Source: an uncultured Christensenellaceae bacterium
GTDB taxonomy: Bacteria; Bacillota; Clostridia; Christensenellales; UBA3700
Length of the DNA stretch: 37,892 nt
Assembly: GCA_910588015.1 (NCBI GenBank)
Contig: CAJUOK010000010.1
Location: 1 to 37,892, forward strand
Direction: 5' to 3'
The notes below the pieces were generated by a model that saw nothing but the letters and a program-made list of their open reading frames with translations, searched no databases and was not told where the DNA came from. Made by a program: the position numbers and the translations under genes. Below, in pieces: positions 25,468 to 33,115 of the stretch (positions are counted from its first letter, which is position 1; every line of letters begins with the position of its first letter).

Positions 25468-26697
25468 TTAACTATTTCTTTCCGACGCCGGCATAACAAG
25501 TTCGATAGCAAAACCGCCGTCGTTATAACATTTCATCTCGCCGCCCATACGCATAGCGAGTTTTCTGCATATATGCAGTCCCAGTCCTTGCCCCATTTTT
25601 TCTTCAGTCTTTTTGCCTCTATAGAATCTGTCCATAACGTAGCTCAACTGCTCCGACGGAATACCCGCTCCGCTGTCTTTTATTCTCGTCGTCAGTTTGC
25701 CGTCTTTAAAGCTAAATTCGACGTCTATATCAGTATCGGCGTATTTGTATGAATTGGCTATAATATTGTCGATTATTTGCGTCATTCTTATCTTATCGTA
25801 TAAAAGCGTGCAATCGGGAATTGCCGCAATACTGGCTCTATTGTTGTAATCGCAAGTTTTGATAACGTCAGCCAACTCTTTGCAAGTATGACGCGTCATA
25901 TAAATATTCAACTGCCCTTCTTCTTCAAGCGTAGCGTGATAAAAATCGTTGACAAGATTGTCTATCGCATTTGCCTTGTCTGCAATCACAGCATAGTTGC
26001 CTCCTTCGCCGAAAGCCTGCCCGTATTCCGCAATAGCCTTGATACTCGCCAACGGCGTCTTTAATTCGTGTCCAATTTCCTGCATAAGTCTGCGCTTGTC
26101 CACAACGGAACGCTGCTCCGCAAGACGGCTCTCTTTGAGATTGTTGCGCATAATATCAAAAGCCTCTCCGAATGCGCCGAATGAATTATGCTTATCCAAT
26201 AAAAGCGGACTGTCGAGATTACCCGCCGCAATTTCTTGCGCAAAATTCTTTAGCTTTTTAAATGGGAGCAAAGTTCTTCTGTATATGAGGTATGCGCAAA
26301 CCGCAACCGTAAACGCCGCGGCTGCCAACGAACAAACTATAAGAGTGACGCTGGTATTTCTCATATCCTCGAACTCTTCTTGCGATTTGATATAAAACAC
26401 CGCCTTGTTATCGCCGCAGTCGACGACTATGTCGCCGTCGCCTATTGCTCTGTTGATTCTTGCGTCGTAAGACATATCCTCCACGTCAACTGTGGAAAAC
26501 AACACCCTTCCTTCTCTGTCGAAAAAAGTATAGTCATACACCTTTATTTCCGGTTGACTGTTGCTATCAAACCCCTGTATCACTTCGTTGATATAAGAGT
26601 TGTCTATTCTCTCGTATTCAAAACTCATTCCGACGCATATTGATATGACTGTCAAAACCGCAAAAAGCGCGACTAAGCACGCGATAAATCTCTTCAT
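25468..26697 (-). CDS. Sensor histidine kinase
   Basis: The 409-residue kinase has two membrane helices (about 3-23 and 117-139) around a sensor domain of roughly 90 residues outside the cell. A HAMP-like linker follows, then a HisKA domain with His210 in IGHELKTPLASIK and an HATPase domain with N box (DNIIANSYKYA), G1 (KDSGAGIP) and G2 (GQGLGLHICRKLA). All catalytic boxes are intact. The real outer domain sets it apart from the short BceS-type intramembrane sensors that often accompany peptide-resistance ABC transporters. It is 15 bases after the response regulator. Confidence 0.92.
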   Translation of the reverse strand: MKRFIACLVALFAVLTVISICVGMSFEYERIDNSYINEVIQGFDSNSQPEIKVYDYTFFDREGRVLFSTVDVEDMSYDARINRAIGDGDIVVDCGDNKAVFYIKSQEEFEDMRNTSVTLIVCSLAAAAFTVAVCAYLIYRRTLLPFKKLKNFAQEIAAGNLDSPLLLDKHNSFGAFGEAFDIMRNNLKESRLAEQRSVVDKRRLMQEIGHELKTPLASIKAIAEYGQAFGEGGNYAVIADKANAIDNLVNDFYHATLEEEGQLNIYMTRHTCKELADVIKTCDYNNRASIAAIPDCTLLYDKIRMTQIIDNIIANSYKYADTDIDVEFSFKDGKLTTRIKDSGAGIPSEQLSYVMDRFYRGKKTEEKMGQGLGLHICRKLAMRMGGEMKCYNDGGFAIELVMPASERNS

Positions 26698-26712
26698 AAT
26701 AATTCCTTTGTA

Positions 26713-27360
26713 TTACTCGAATTTGTAACCTATTCCCCACACGGTGGTTATGTATTCGCCTTGATAACGTTCGAGTTTTTCTCTGACGCGGCGTATGTGT
26801 ACGTTGAGAGTATTGTCGGTATAATATCCTTCTCCCCAAACGGCTTTGATTATATCGTCTTTGTCAAGCACCTTGCCGCGATTGGAAAAAAGAAAATAAA
26901 ACAATCTGAATTCCATATTTTTCAGATGAATATTATCACCGTTTCTTTTTAGCGTCATTGCCGATTTTACAACAGTTAAATCTCTGTAAATTTCTTCTTT
27001 CTCGCCGTTGTCTCCCAAGAGCTTACGGACCTTGCACAACAAAACTTTGAGCGAAAAAGGTTTGACTATATAATCGTCGACTCCAAGATAATATCCTTTC
27101 AGCATATCGCGCTCTTCGCTTCGAGCAGATATCAACAAAACCTTTGCCAAAGGACTGCGTCTCTTGATTTCAGATATCAAATCATATCCGCAATATCTTC
27201 CGAGATTGATGTCGAGCAACACGACTTTTATATCAGTAGTGAGGCAATCCACGGCTTTTTCATCGTAACAAGCTTGCGCGGACAATCCAAACATAGCGAA
27301 ATAATCGGCTACCGTATCGGCAAGTTCTTTTTCGTCGTCGATTATCAACAGCTCGCTCAT
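26713..27360 (-). CDS. OmpR/PhoB-family response regulator
   Basis: The 215-residue protein has a receiver domain with acidic residues D8 and D9, phospho-acceptor D50 (VVLLDINLG) and K100 (DYIVKPF), followed by a winged-helix DNA-binding domain (about 125-215, with LNVHIRRVREKLE). It is the first gene of a four-gene operon with the kinase and ABC transporter, whose expression it probably controls. A possible promoter (TTGTCT, 16 bases, TATGAT on the minus strand) lies just upstream but is not strong. Confidence 0.93.
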   Translation of the reverse strand: MSELLIIDDEKELADTVADYFAMFGLSAQACYDEKAVDCLTTDIKVVLLDINLGRYCGYDLISEIKRRSPLAKVLLISARSEERDMLKGYYLGVDDYIVKPFSLKVLLCKVRKLLGDNGEKEEIYRDLTVVKSAMTLKRNGDNIHLKNMEFRLFYFLFSNRGKVLDKDDIIKAVWGEGYYTDNTLNVHIRRVREKLERYQGEYITTVWGIGYKFE

Positions 27361-27472
27361 AGTCTATCTCCCCGTCGAGTTTTATCATATATATTTTATC
27401 ATACAAGACAAAGTTTGAAAATACTTATAAGTCAAATAAATAATACATAATTCTTTCCAAATTATTAACAGC

Positions 27473-27500
27473 AAAAAAATCTCCCGCATCACGGGAGATT
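27473..27500 (-). terminator. Rho-independent terminator after the DUF975 gene
   Basis: A 9-bp perfect stem, AATCTCCCG with its complement, has a 5-base loop and is followed on the minus strand by seven T. It lies 28 bases past the DUF975 stop. Confidence 0.92.
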
Positions 27501-27527
27501 TTGCGCGTTATTAAGAATAGCTTATTA

Positions 27528-28232
27528 TTAAAATTTAAAATCTTCTTTTGAATCTTCCTTTGCAAAAGCGTCAAAATCGTTTTTGTCAAAAGTATTGTCG
27601 ATAATCGAAGTTGCGTCAGTGTCCAAATCTACTCTGTCACCGTCGGAATTTTGCTCTTCGGGAAGCAAGCTCAAATAAAATTTAGCCATTGTTACCTCGA
27701 TATAAGGCATTACCCAGAAAAGTAAAATGCCAAACGTAAGGAAGGAAAGCAATACCCAACCGATAAAGCTAAACTTAAGACAGAAAAGTCTCCACTTGTT
27801 GCCTTTCATCATTTCGATAGATTTTTTTCTTGCGTCGTTTGCGCTTATCGTCGCGTCGTCTATCAAAATATAATAACTCATAGAATATGCCAACGACTTG
27901 ATTATGCCGGGAATGATAAGCAACAACGACCACAAAGCAATAAATATATTGTTGACGATATACAGAACCACAGACCTTGCAAAATCGTTGAATCCCTTGA
28001 ACAGCATACTTATTTCGACGTCTTTGTCTCTGGCAACGTTAAGAGATACCATCGAATAACCGAGAGTCATCGGACCCATTATAATCAAACCGGCTACCGC
28101 GCCTATGACAATGGTGGAACCGCCTGCGCAAGCTGCCGAAATCAAATCGAATATGATAAATACCAATATACATATTCCCCATTTGCCGCCAAGACTTTTC
28201 CAAGCGGACTGTCTGAAATCTTTTGCCTTCAT
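27528..28232 (-). CDS. DUF975 family integral membrane protein
   Basis: The 234-residue protein has the DUF975 opening (MKAKDFRQSAWKSLGGKWG) and about five to six membrane helices (first near 20-48, last near 155-180). The middle loop includes NARDKDVEISMLFKGFNDF, a family-like element. The last 50 or so residues are very acidic and probably cytoplasmic (DRVDLDTDATSIIDN). The function of the family is not known. AGAGGTG precedes the start. It follows a small Cys-containing protein by 72 bases and ends at a strong terminator, so these two may form one unit. Confidence 0.82.
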   Translation of the reverse strand: MKAKDFRQSAWKSLGGKWGICILVFIIFDLISAACAGGSTIVIGAVAGLIIMGPMTLGYSMVSLNVARDKDVEISMLFKGFNDFARSVVLYIVNNIFIALWSLLLIIPGIIKSLAYSMSYYILIDDATISANDARKKSIEMMKGNKWRLFCLKFSFIGWVLLSFLTFGILLFWVMPYIEVTMAKFYLSLLPEEQNSDGDRVDLDTDATSIIDNTFDKNDFDAFAKEDSKEDFKF

Positions 28233-28304
28233 TTTTACACCTCTTTGTTTTTAATTATATAAACACATAAATTATTATATGCATAAATTTTTAACTTTAG
28301 ATAT

Positions 28305-28505
28305 TTATTTAGCTGATTTTTTAGACGCAGTCTTCTTTGCGGCAGGTTTTGCAGCCTTGCTTGCTTTTGAAGCCTTATCGCAAGGGTTCTCCGCAGTCTT
28401 GTCGCAATTGGAACAAAAATCATAAGTTCCGCAAGTATCGTAACCCGCTCTTTGGCTGTCGTTCCATTTTTTTATATCCATTTCCTGTTGTTTTTTTGTT
28501 ATCAT
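28305..28505 (-). CDS. Small protein with a four-cysteine motif and a Lys/Ala-rich tail
   Basis: The 66-residue product is supported by a strong GGAGG 8 bases before the ATG and by a TTGACA-type promoter. Residues 10-42 carry C25, C31, C34 and C42 in the pattern C-x5-C-x2-C-x7-C with aromatic neighbours (YDTCGTYDFCSNC). This suggests a small zinc-binding knuckle. From 43 on, a repeat-like Ala/Lys/Ser tail resembles bacterial histone H1-type tails, which could bind nucleic acid. I recognise no named family. An overlapping frame on the same strand (28235-28423) was rejected as a shadow. Confidence 0.72.
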   Translation of the reverse strand: MITKKQQEMDIKKWNDSQRAGYDTCGTYDFCSNCDKTAENPCDKASKASKAAKPAAKKTASKKSAK

Positions 28506-28534
28506 TTTTATTGCCTCCGCTTTTATTCACCTAA

Positions 28535-28563
28535 AGTTTAGTCCTATAACATATATTTGTCAA
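28535..28563 (-). promoter_or_regulatory. Probable promoter of the small Cys protein gene
   Basis: A perfect TTGACA (28558-28563), a 17-base spacer and TAAACT (28535-28540) on the minus strand, directly downstream of the rnc stop. Confidence 0.6.
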
Positions 28564-28569
28564 CAAAAT

Positions 28570-29223
28570 TTAAATAAGTTTTAAAAACGATTGTTTTTTC
28601 AAAACTTCCCGAGCGCATTCTTTTTGAGCCGATTTTTTATTTTCTCCCTCTCCGCTTGCTGCGAGCTGTCCGTCTATATACAGCTCAACCATAAATACGG
28701 GACGGTGCTCCTCGCCCTTCTTGCCGTTGTCCTTAAACTTTATGTCGTGTCCTGCGTACGCCTCGTAAAGCATTGATTTATAATCGTTTTTACAGTTTAC
28801 TTCCGCCGCTTTTATCAAATCCGCCAAGTCCTTTACGACGAATTTTCTTGCCTCTTGGATTCCTCCGTCAAGATAGATAGCCGCGCACAGCGCCTCAAAT
28901 ACGTCGCTTCTTATCTTGTCGCTTAAATCTCCGAATCCCAACTTGATATGACCGTCATATCCTCTTTCTTTGACGACCTGCGCGAGCGGAGTCGCCGACA
29001 CGACCGCCCCTCTCATCTTGGTAAGTTTGCCCTCGTCGACTTGAGGATACGCTTTGCAAAGCTCTTCTGCCACAAGAAAATCAACTATACTGTCGCCCAA
29101 AAATTCCAATCGCTGATAATTCTCTCCGCCGTGAATATGCGAATAAGAAGTGTGCGTCAAAGCTTTGTCGAGAAGCTCTTTGCTTTTGAAGCTATATCCT
29201 ATCAAAGACTGTATATCTTTCAT
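28570..29223 (-). CDS. rnc: Ribonuclease III
   Basis: RNase III cuts double-stranded RNA in rRNA and mRNA processing. The 217 residues hold the catalytic signature NYQRLEFLGDSIVDFLV (about 35-51, with the acidic metal-binding residues), the second acidic cluster near ALCAAIYLDGG, and a C-terminal dsRNA-binding domain (about 148-215, with the GEGENKKSAQKECA loop). The length is normal. The start shares one base with the plsX stop (TAATG), a translationally coupled plsX-rnc pair. The acpP gene that often lies between them is missing. Confidence 0.95.
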   Translation of the reverse strand: MKDIQSLIGYSFKSKELLDKALTHTSYSHIHGGENYQRLEFLGDSIVDFLVAEELCKAYPQVDEGKLTKMRGAVVSATPLAQVVKERGYDGHIKLGFGDLSDKIRSDVFEALCAAIYLDGGIQEARKFVVKDLADLIKAAEVNCKNDYKSMLYEAYAGHDIKFKDNGKKGEEHRPVFMVELYIDGQLAASGEGENKKSAQKECAREVLKKQSFLKLI

Positions 29224-30242
29224 TATTTCACTTCCGAAGCGTCTTTTTTATCGGCAAGCGCGACTCTTATCCTGCCGCACACGTCTGCTTTAGCCATCTC
29301 TTCGGCGCGTATTATTGCGTTTTTAAATGCGGTGGCATTGCTTGCTCCGTGCGCTTTTACAACCACCTTCTTAACTCCCAAAAAAACTCCGCCGCCAACA
29401 GCGTCGCTTGAAAGAAGACCTTTTAATTTTTTAAGAGAAGGCTTGAGTAAAAGATATCCGAGCTTGGCTCTGATACCGCCTTCGGTAATATATTTTTTTA
29501 GCATAAAAAATATCGAATTTCCCATACCTTCCGCAGCTTTCATACTCATATTGCCGTCAAAGCCGTCGGCTACCAACACGTCTACTGCTCCTAAAAACAT
29601 CTCTCTAGCTTCGATATTTCCGACAAAATTTATATCGGCGCTTTTGAGAAGCCCAAACGCTTCTTTCGTAAGAGAATTGCCTTTTCCTTCTTCGGTTCCG
29701 TTGTTGAGAAGAGCGACTTTTGGACTTTCTATCCCCATACTGCTCATAAAAGCGCTTCCCATAACGGCAAATTCTTTGAGCATACTCGCCTTGCAATCGA
29801 CGTTGGCGCCGCCGTCCACCAATATTGTAGCCTTGCCGTCGATAACAGTCGGCAAAAGCGGTGAAAGAGCCGCTCTCTGCACTCCGTCAATGAGTTTGAC
29901 AAAAACCGTCGCGCCTACCAACAACGCTCCCGTATTGCCCGACGATACGAACGCGTCGTATTCTCCGTCTGACAACGTCTGTAGTCCGACCATCATAGAC
30001 GATTGCTTTTTACGTCTTACCGCAAGCGTAGGAACGTCGTCGTTTGTTATTACGTCGCTTGCGTTTAAAATATTCAATCTCGACTTGTCGTACGTCTTAT
30101 CCGCCAGATGTTTTTCGATAACGGTTTCGTCGCCGCAAAGCGTCAAACTTACGTCCTTGTTTTCTTCCAATGCCAACAACGCGCCGTCAATAGCGCTGTT
30201 TGGGCAATTGTCGCCTCCGAAACAATCAAGAATTATCTTCAT
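29223..30242 (-). CDS. plsX: Phosphate acyltransferase PlsX
   Basis: PlsX converts acyl-ACP and phosphate to acyl-phosphate, the donor for PlsY in phospholipid synthesis. The 339-residue protein has the N-terminal ILDCFGGDNCP (usually DxMGGDxxP), SSGNTGALLVGA, LVDGGANVDCK and DGFDGNMSMKAAEG, all typical of the family. Its length is normal. It is separated from rpmF by that gene's terminator and seems to have its own promoter, unlike the common rpmF-plsX co-transcription. Confidence 0.95.
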   Translation of the reverse strand: MKIILDCFGGDNCPNSAIDGALLALEENKDVSLTLCGDETVIEKHLADKTYDKSRLNILNASDVITNDDVPTLAVRRKKQSSMMVGLQTLSDGEYDAFVSSGNTGALLVGATVFVKLIDGVQRAALSPLLPTVIDGKATILVDGGANVDCKASMLKEFAVMGSAFMSSMGIESPKVALLNNGTEEGKGNSLTKEAFGLLKSADINFVGNIEAREMFLGAVDVLVADGFDGNMSMKAAEGMGNSIFFMLKKYITEGGIRAKLGYLLLKPSLKKLKGLLSSDAVGGGVFLGVKKVVVKAHGASNATAFKNAIIRAEEMAKADVCGRIRVALADKKDASEVK

Positions 30243-30275
30243 ACTATACCTTAAAATTTTTTAATACTTTTTATT

Positions 30276-30304
30276 AGTGTAATATATTATTTAAAAAAAA
30301 TCAA
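30276..30304 (-). promoter_or_regulatory. Possible promoter of plsX-rnc
   Basis: TTGATT (30299-30304), a 17-base spacer and TACACT (30276-30281) on the minus strand, 34 bases before plsX. The -10 is weak; no FapR-type palindrome was recognised. Confidence 0.4.
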
Positions 30305-30406
30305 GCAATAGCCATTATTTCAGCTTGCGCCAATCAATTTAAATAGCTTTTAAAATCAAGTCTGTTTACTCTAATTTATCGACGTTTAAGCTAATGTAAT
30401 GAGTAT

Positions 30407-30434
30407 AAAAAACGGAGCCTATTAAGCTCCGTTT
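30407..30434 (-). terminator. Rho-independent terminator after rpmF
   Basis: A 9-bp stem, AAACGGAGC with its complement, has a 7-base loop and is followed by T's on the minus strand. It lies 20 bases past the rpmF stop. Confidence 0.88.
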
Positions 30435-30453
30435 GAATTTTTGTGATAGATTA

Positions 30454-30639
30454 TTAGTCCTTCTTGCTCTTCTCGACAACAAGTTCGCCATCGTAATAAC
30501 CGCAGTTGGGACACACTCTGTGGTTTGCTTTCAACTCGTGGCACTGCGGACACGCCGAAAGATTCGGAGCAGTCAACTTCCAATTTGCCGAACGCGTATG
30601 TTTTCTTTGTTTTGATGTTTTCGCCTTTGGTACTGCCAT
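30454..30639 (-). CDS. rpmF: 50S ribosomal protein L32
   Basis: The 61-residue protein begins MAVPKAKTSKQRKHTRSANW, the standard L32 N-terminus. It has a zinc ribbon with CPQC and CPNC. A longer in-frame start at 30654 exists, but the family start and the GGAGGTG site just upstream of 30639 decide for the shorter form. It is flanked by its own consensus promoter and terminator. The DUF177 (YceD) gene that often precedes rpmF is missing. Confidence 0.97.
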   Translation of the reverse strand: MAVPKAKTSKQRKHTRSANWKLTAPNLSACPQCHELKANHRVCPNCGYYDGELVVEKSKKD

Positions 30640-30682
30640 TGTCAACACCTCCATTTCATACTGTAAAATTTATTGCTATTGC

Positions 30683-30711
30683 ATTATAGTTTATTTTTTT
30701 TCCTTTGTCAA
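30683..30711 (-). promoter_or_regulatory. Consensus promoter of rpmF
   Basis: A fully consensus TTGACA (30706-30711), 17-base spacer and TATAAT (30683-30688) on the minus strand, 43 bases before the rpmF ATG. This fits a highly expressed ribosomal protein gene. Confidence 0.93.
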
Positions 30712-30740
30712 ACAAAATTCAGAAGTTTTGACATTTTATT

Positions 30741-31943
30741 TTAGAGGGCTTCTACTATCTCTTTCGTCTCTGTTGCAATAACGAGTTCTTCGTTTGTGGG
30801 AATTACGAGCACTGCAACTTTTCCGTCTTTTGCCGTCACGTCGGCAAAACTGCCGCCGGGCACAGCTTGATTGAGCTTATCGTCTAACTCAATGCCCAAA
30901 AATTCCATATCTTCGGCAACCGATTTGCGAATACGCGCGCCGTTTTCGCCTATGCCGCCCGTAAATACGACTGCGTCAAGTCCGCCCATTGCCACGGCGT
31001 AAGAACCGATAAGTTTACGAATCTGATAAGCAAACATATCATAGGCAAGTTTTGCCCTTTGATTTCCGTTGTCAATAGCTTCGCAAAGCTTTCTGAAATC
31101 CGAGCTTACTCCGCTCACACCCAAAAAGCCGCTCTTTTTGTTGAGATAATTGCTCATATCGGCAAGACTCATACCTTTTGCCTCTGCAAGCATAATAACC
31201 GCCGCCGCGTCGATATTGCCCACTCTGGTGCCCATTATCAAGCCCTCGAGCGGAGTCATACCCATTGACGTGTCAACGCATTTGCCGTCTTTGACTGCCG
31301 TGACAGAAGAACCGTTGCCAAGGTGACAGGTAACTATCTTGCCGCAAGGACGCCCCTGCGATTTGAGATATTTGATTGCTTCTTGAGAAACGAATTTGTG
31401 AGAAGTGCCGTGAAAACCGTATTTGCGAATTTTCGTAGCTTGATAATCTTCGTACGGAATTGCGTACATCTTTGCCTTGTCGGGCATAGTGCTGTGGAAC
31501 GCCGTGTCGAAAACGACGACGTTGGGACAGTCAACTATAGACATACAAGACTTAAGACAAGCCAAGCTCGCGGGATTGTGCAAAGGCGCAAGATGAGCTA
31601 TTTCCTCAAGTTTTTCCAAAGCTTTTGCGTCAACGTAGGTCGACTTTGTAAACGCCTCTCCCGAGTGTACGACTCTGTGACCTATCGCGCTTATCTCTTT
31701 GGGCGATTCGATACTGCCGTATTCTTTATTCGTCAAACACTCCATTACAAGATTGAAAGCGTCGGTGTGGTCGGCAAGCGGTCTTTCAACCACGTAAGCC
31801 TTCCCGTTCACCTTATGAGTGTTTTTCGAGCCTTCGATTCCTATACATTCGACTGTTCCTTTGCAAATTACCTCTTCTTTCGTCATTTCGATAAGTTGAT
31901 ATTTGAGAGAAGAACTTCCTGCATTGACAACCAATATTTTCAT
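30741..31943 (-). CDS. ackA: Acetate kinase
   Basis: AckA makes acetate and ATP from acetyl-phosphate and ADP. The 400-residue protein shows the ASKHA-fold motifs NAGSSSLKYQL (6-16), AHLAPLHNP, FHGTSHKFVSQEA, CHLGNGSS and DTSMGMTPLEGLIMGTRVG, all intact. The length is typical. It follows pta by 31 bases with an AGGAG site before its ATG. No terminator is visible after it, so some transcripts may run on into rpmF. Confidence 0.97.
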   Translation of the reverse strand: MKILVVNAGSSSLKYQLIEMTKEEVICKGTVECIGIEGSKNTHKVNGKAYVVERPLADHTDAFNLVMECLTNKEYGSIESPKEISAIGHRVVHSGEAFTKSTYVDAKALEKLEEIAHLAPLHNPASLACLKSCMSIVDCPNVVVFDTAFHSTMPDKAKMYAIPYEDYQATKIRKYGFHGTSHKFVSQEAIKYLKSQGRPCGKIVTCHLGNGSSVTAVKDGKCVDTSMGMTPLEGLIMGTRVGNIDAAAVIMLAEAKGMSLADMSNYLNKKSGFLGVSGVSSDFRKLCEAIDNGNQRAKLAYDMFAYQIRKLIGSYAVAMGGLDAVVFTGGIGENGARIRKSVAEDMEFLGIELDDKLNQAVPGGSFADVTAKDGKVAVLVIPTNEELVIATETKEIVEAL

Positions 31944-31974
31944 AAATTACTCCTTGTTAGCTAAATTGAATATT

Positions 31975-32970
31975 TTAATTCTGACTTGCTTGCACCGCAG
32001 TGATAGCCACTACTGCAACTATATCGTCGCTTGTGCAACCTCTCGACAAGTCGTTGATAGGCTTTGCAAATCCTTGGCAAATCGGACCAATCGCCGTTGC
32101 TCCGCTGAATCTCTGCGTAAGCTTATATCCTATATTACCTGATTGCAAATCGGGGAATATAAATATATTCGCCTTGCCTGCCACGTCGCTTCCCGGCGCT
32201 TTCAATCTTCCTACTGAAGGAACGATTGCCGCGTCTACCTGCAATTCGCCGTCGACTTCTATCTGTGGAGCTTTTTCTCTTACAAGATTCGTCGCCTCAA
32301 CTACTTTATCTACGAATTCGTGTTTTGCGCTTCCCTTTGTGGAGAACGAAAGCATAGCCACTCTCGGTTCTTCTATACCTGCCAAATCCTTTGCCGTCGC
32401 GGTAGAAGAAATCGCAATATCTGCAAGCTGCTCTGCCGTGGGATTGATATTGACTGCGCAGTCTCCGAATACCATTATGTCTTGAGCCTTATACGGAGTG
32501 CCTTCAAAAGCCATCAAAAAACAGCTTGATACGGTCTTAATACCCGGTTTGGTCTTAACTATGGTAAGTCCCGAACGCAATACGTTGCCCGTGGAATTTA
32601 TAGCTCCTGCAACCATACCGTCGGCGTCGCCTTTTTTTATCATCATCGCTCCGAAGTTGAGATACTTTCTTATCTCCGTCTTGGCAACGTCCAAAGTCAT
32701 TCCCTTTGCTTTTCTCAACTCATAGAGAGTAGCGGCGTAATCTTCTATGTCCGCCGTCAACGGATTAACTATTTTAATACCCGTAAAATCAGCTTGCGGA
32801 TACATTACCTTAAGCTTTTCTTCGTCGCCCAAAAGCACTACGTTGGCAATCTTATTGCTCACGATAGTTTGCGCGGCCTCTACCGTACGCGGTTCTTCGC
32901 CCTCCGCCAACACTATTGTCTTGTTGAGTTTTTTGGCTTTGTCGATAATGCTGTCTATAATTTTGCTCAT
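31975..32970 (-). CDS. pta: Phosphate acetyltransferase
   Basis: Pta converts acetyl-CoA and phosphate to acetyl-phosphate and CoA, upstream of AckA. The 331-residue length is the short, single-domain form common in Firmicutes. Family stretches include VAGAINSTGNVLRSGL, SSCFLMAF and FIFPDLQSGNIGYKL, with GPICQGFAKPINDLSRG near the end. AGGAAGTG precedes the start. A TATAAT lies at 33008-33013 on the minus strand but has no good -35 partner, so its promoter is uncertain. Confidence 0.97.
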   Translation of the reverse strand: MSKIIDSIIDKAKKLNKTIVLAEGEEPRTVEAAQTIVSNKIANVVLLGDEEKLKVMYPQADFTGIKIVNPLTADIEDYAATLYELRKAKGMTLDVAKTEIRKYLNFGAMMIKKGDADGMVAGAINSTGNVLRSGLTIVKTKPGIKTVSSCFLMAFEGTPYKAQDIMVFGDCAVNINPTAEQLADIAISSTATAKDLAGIEEPRVAMLSFSTKGSAKHEFVDKVVEATNLVREKAPQIEVDGELQVDAAIVPSVGRLKAPGSDVAGKANIFIFPDLQSGNIGYKLTQRFSGATAIGPICQGFAKPINDLSRGCTSDDIVAVVAITAVQASQN

Positions 32971-33035
32971 ATCACTTCCTCCAAATACTTTATTTTTCGC
33001 TTTGGTTATTATATAATCAAATAAGAATAAATTAC

Positions 33036-33055
33036 GCCGTAAGGACTTATACGGC
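33036..33055. repeat. Inverted repeat between divergent pta and tmcAL
   Basis: GCCGTA (33036-33041) and TACGGC (33050-33055) form a 6-bp dyad around an 8-base centre. It lies in the only divergent promoter region of the window and could be an operator or a leader hairpin. No regulator for it is known here. Confidence 0.4.
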
Positions 33056-33115
33056 TTTAATTCAGTTAAAGTATACTCTTTATAAAAATGATTGTAAAGA
33101 GTTTAAGGAGCAAAA

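Noticed and set aside
28235..28423. 62-residue minus-strand frame overlapping the small Cys protein.
   Set aside because: It is a shadow frame; the Cys protein has the better start, ribosome binding site and composition.
28948..30264. 438-codon plus-strand frame opposite rnc and plsX.
   Set aside because: Both minus-strand genes have firm family motifs; the antisense frame is a by-product of codon bias.
33063..33077. CAGT-(T/A)-AAAGTATACT shared with positions 41-55 as a common regulatory motif.
   Set aside because: Only two copies, each simply rich in A/T with a -10-like core; no matching -35 and no downstream gene at the first copy.
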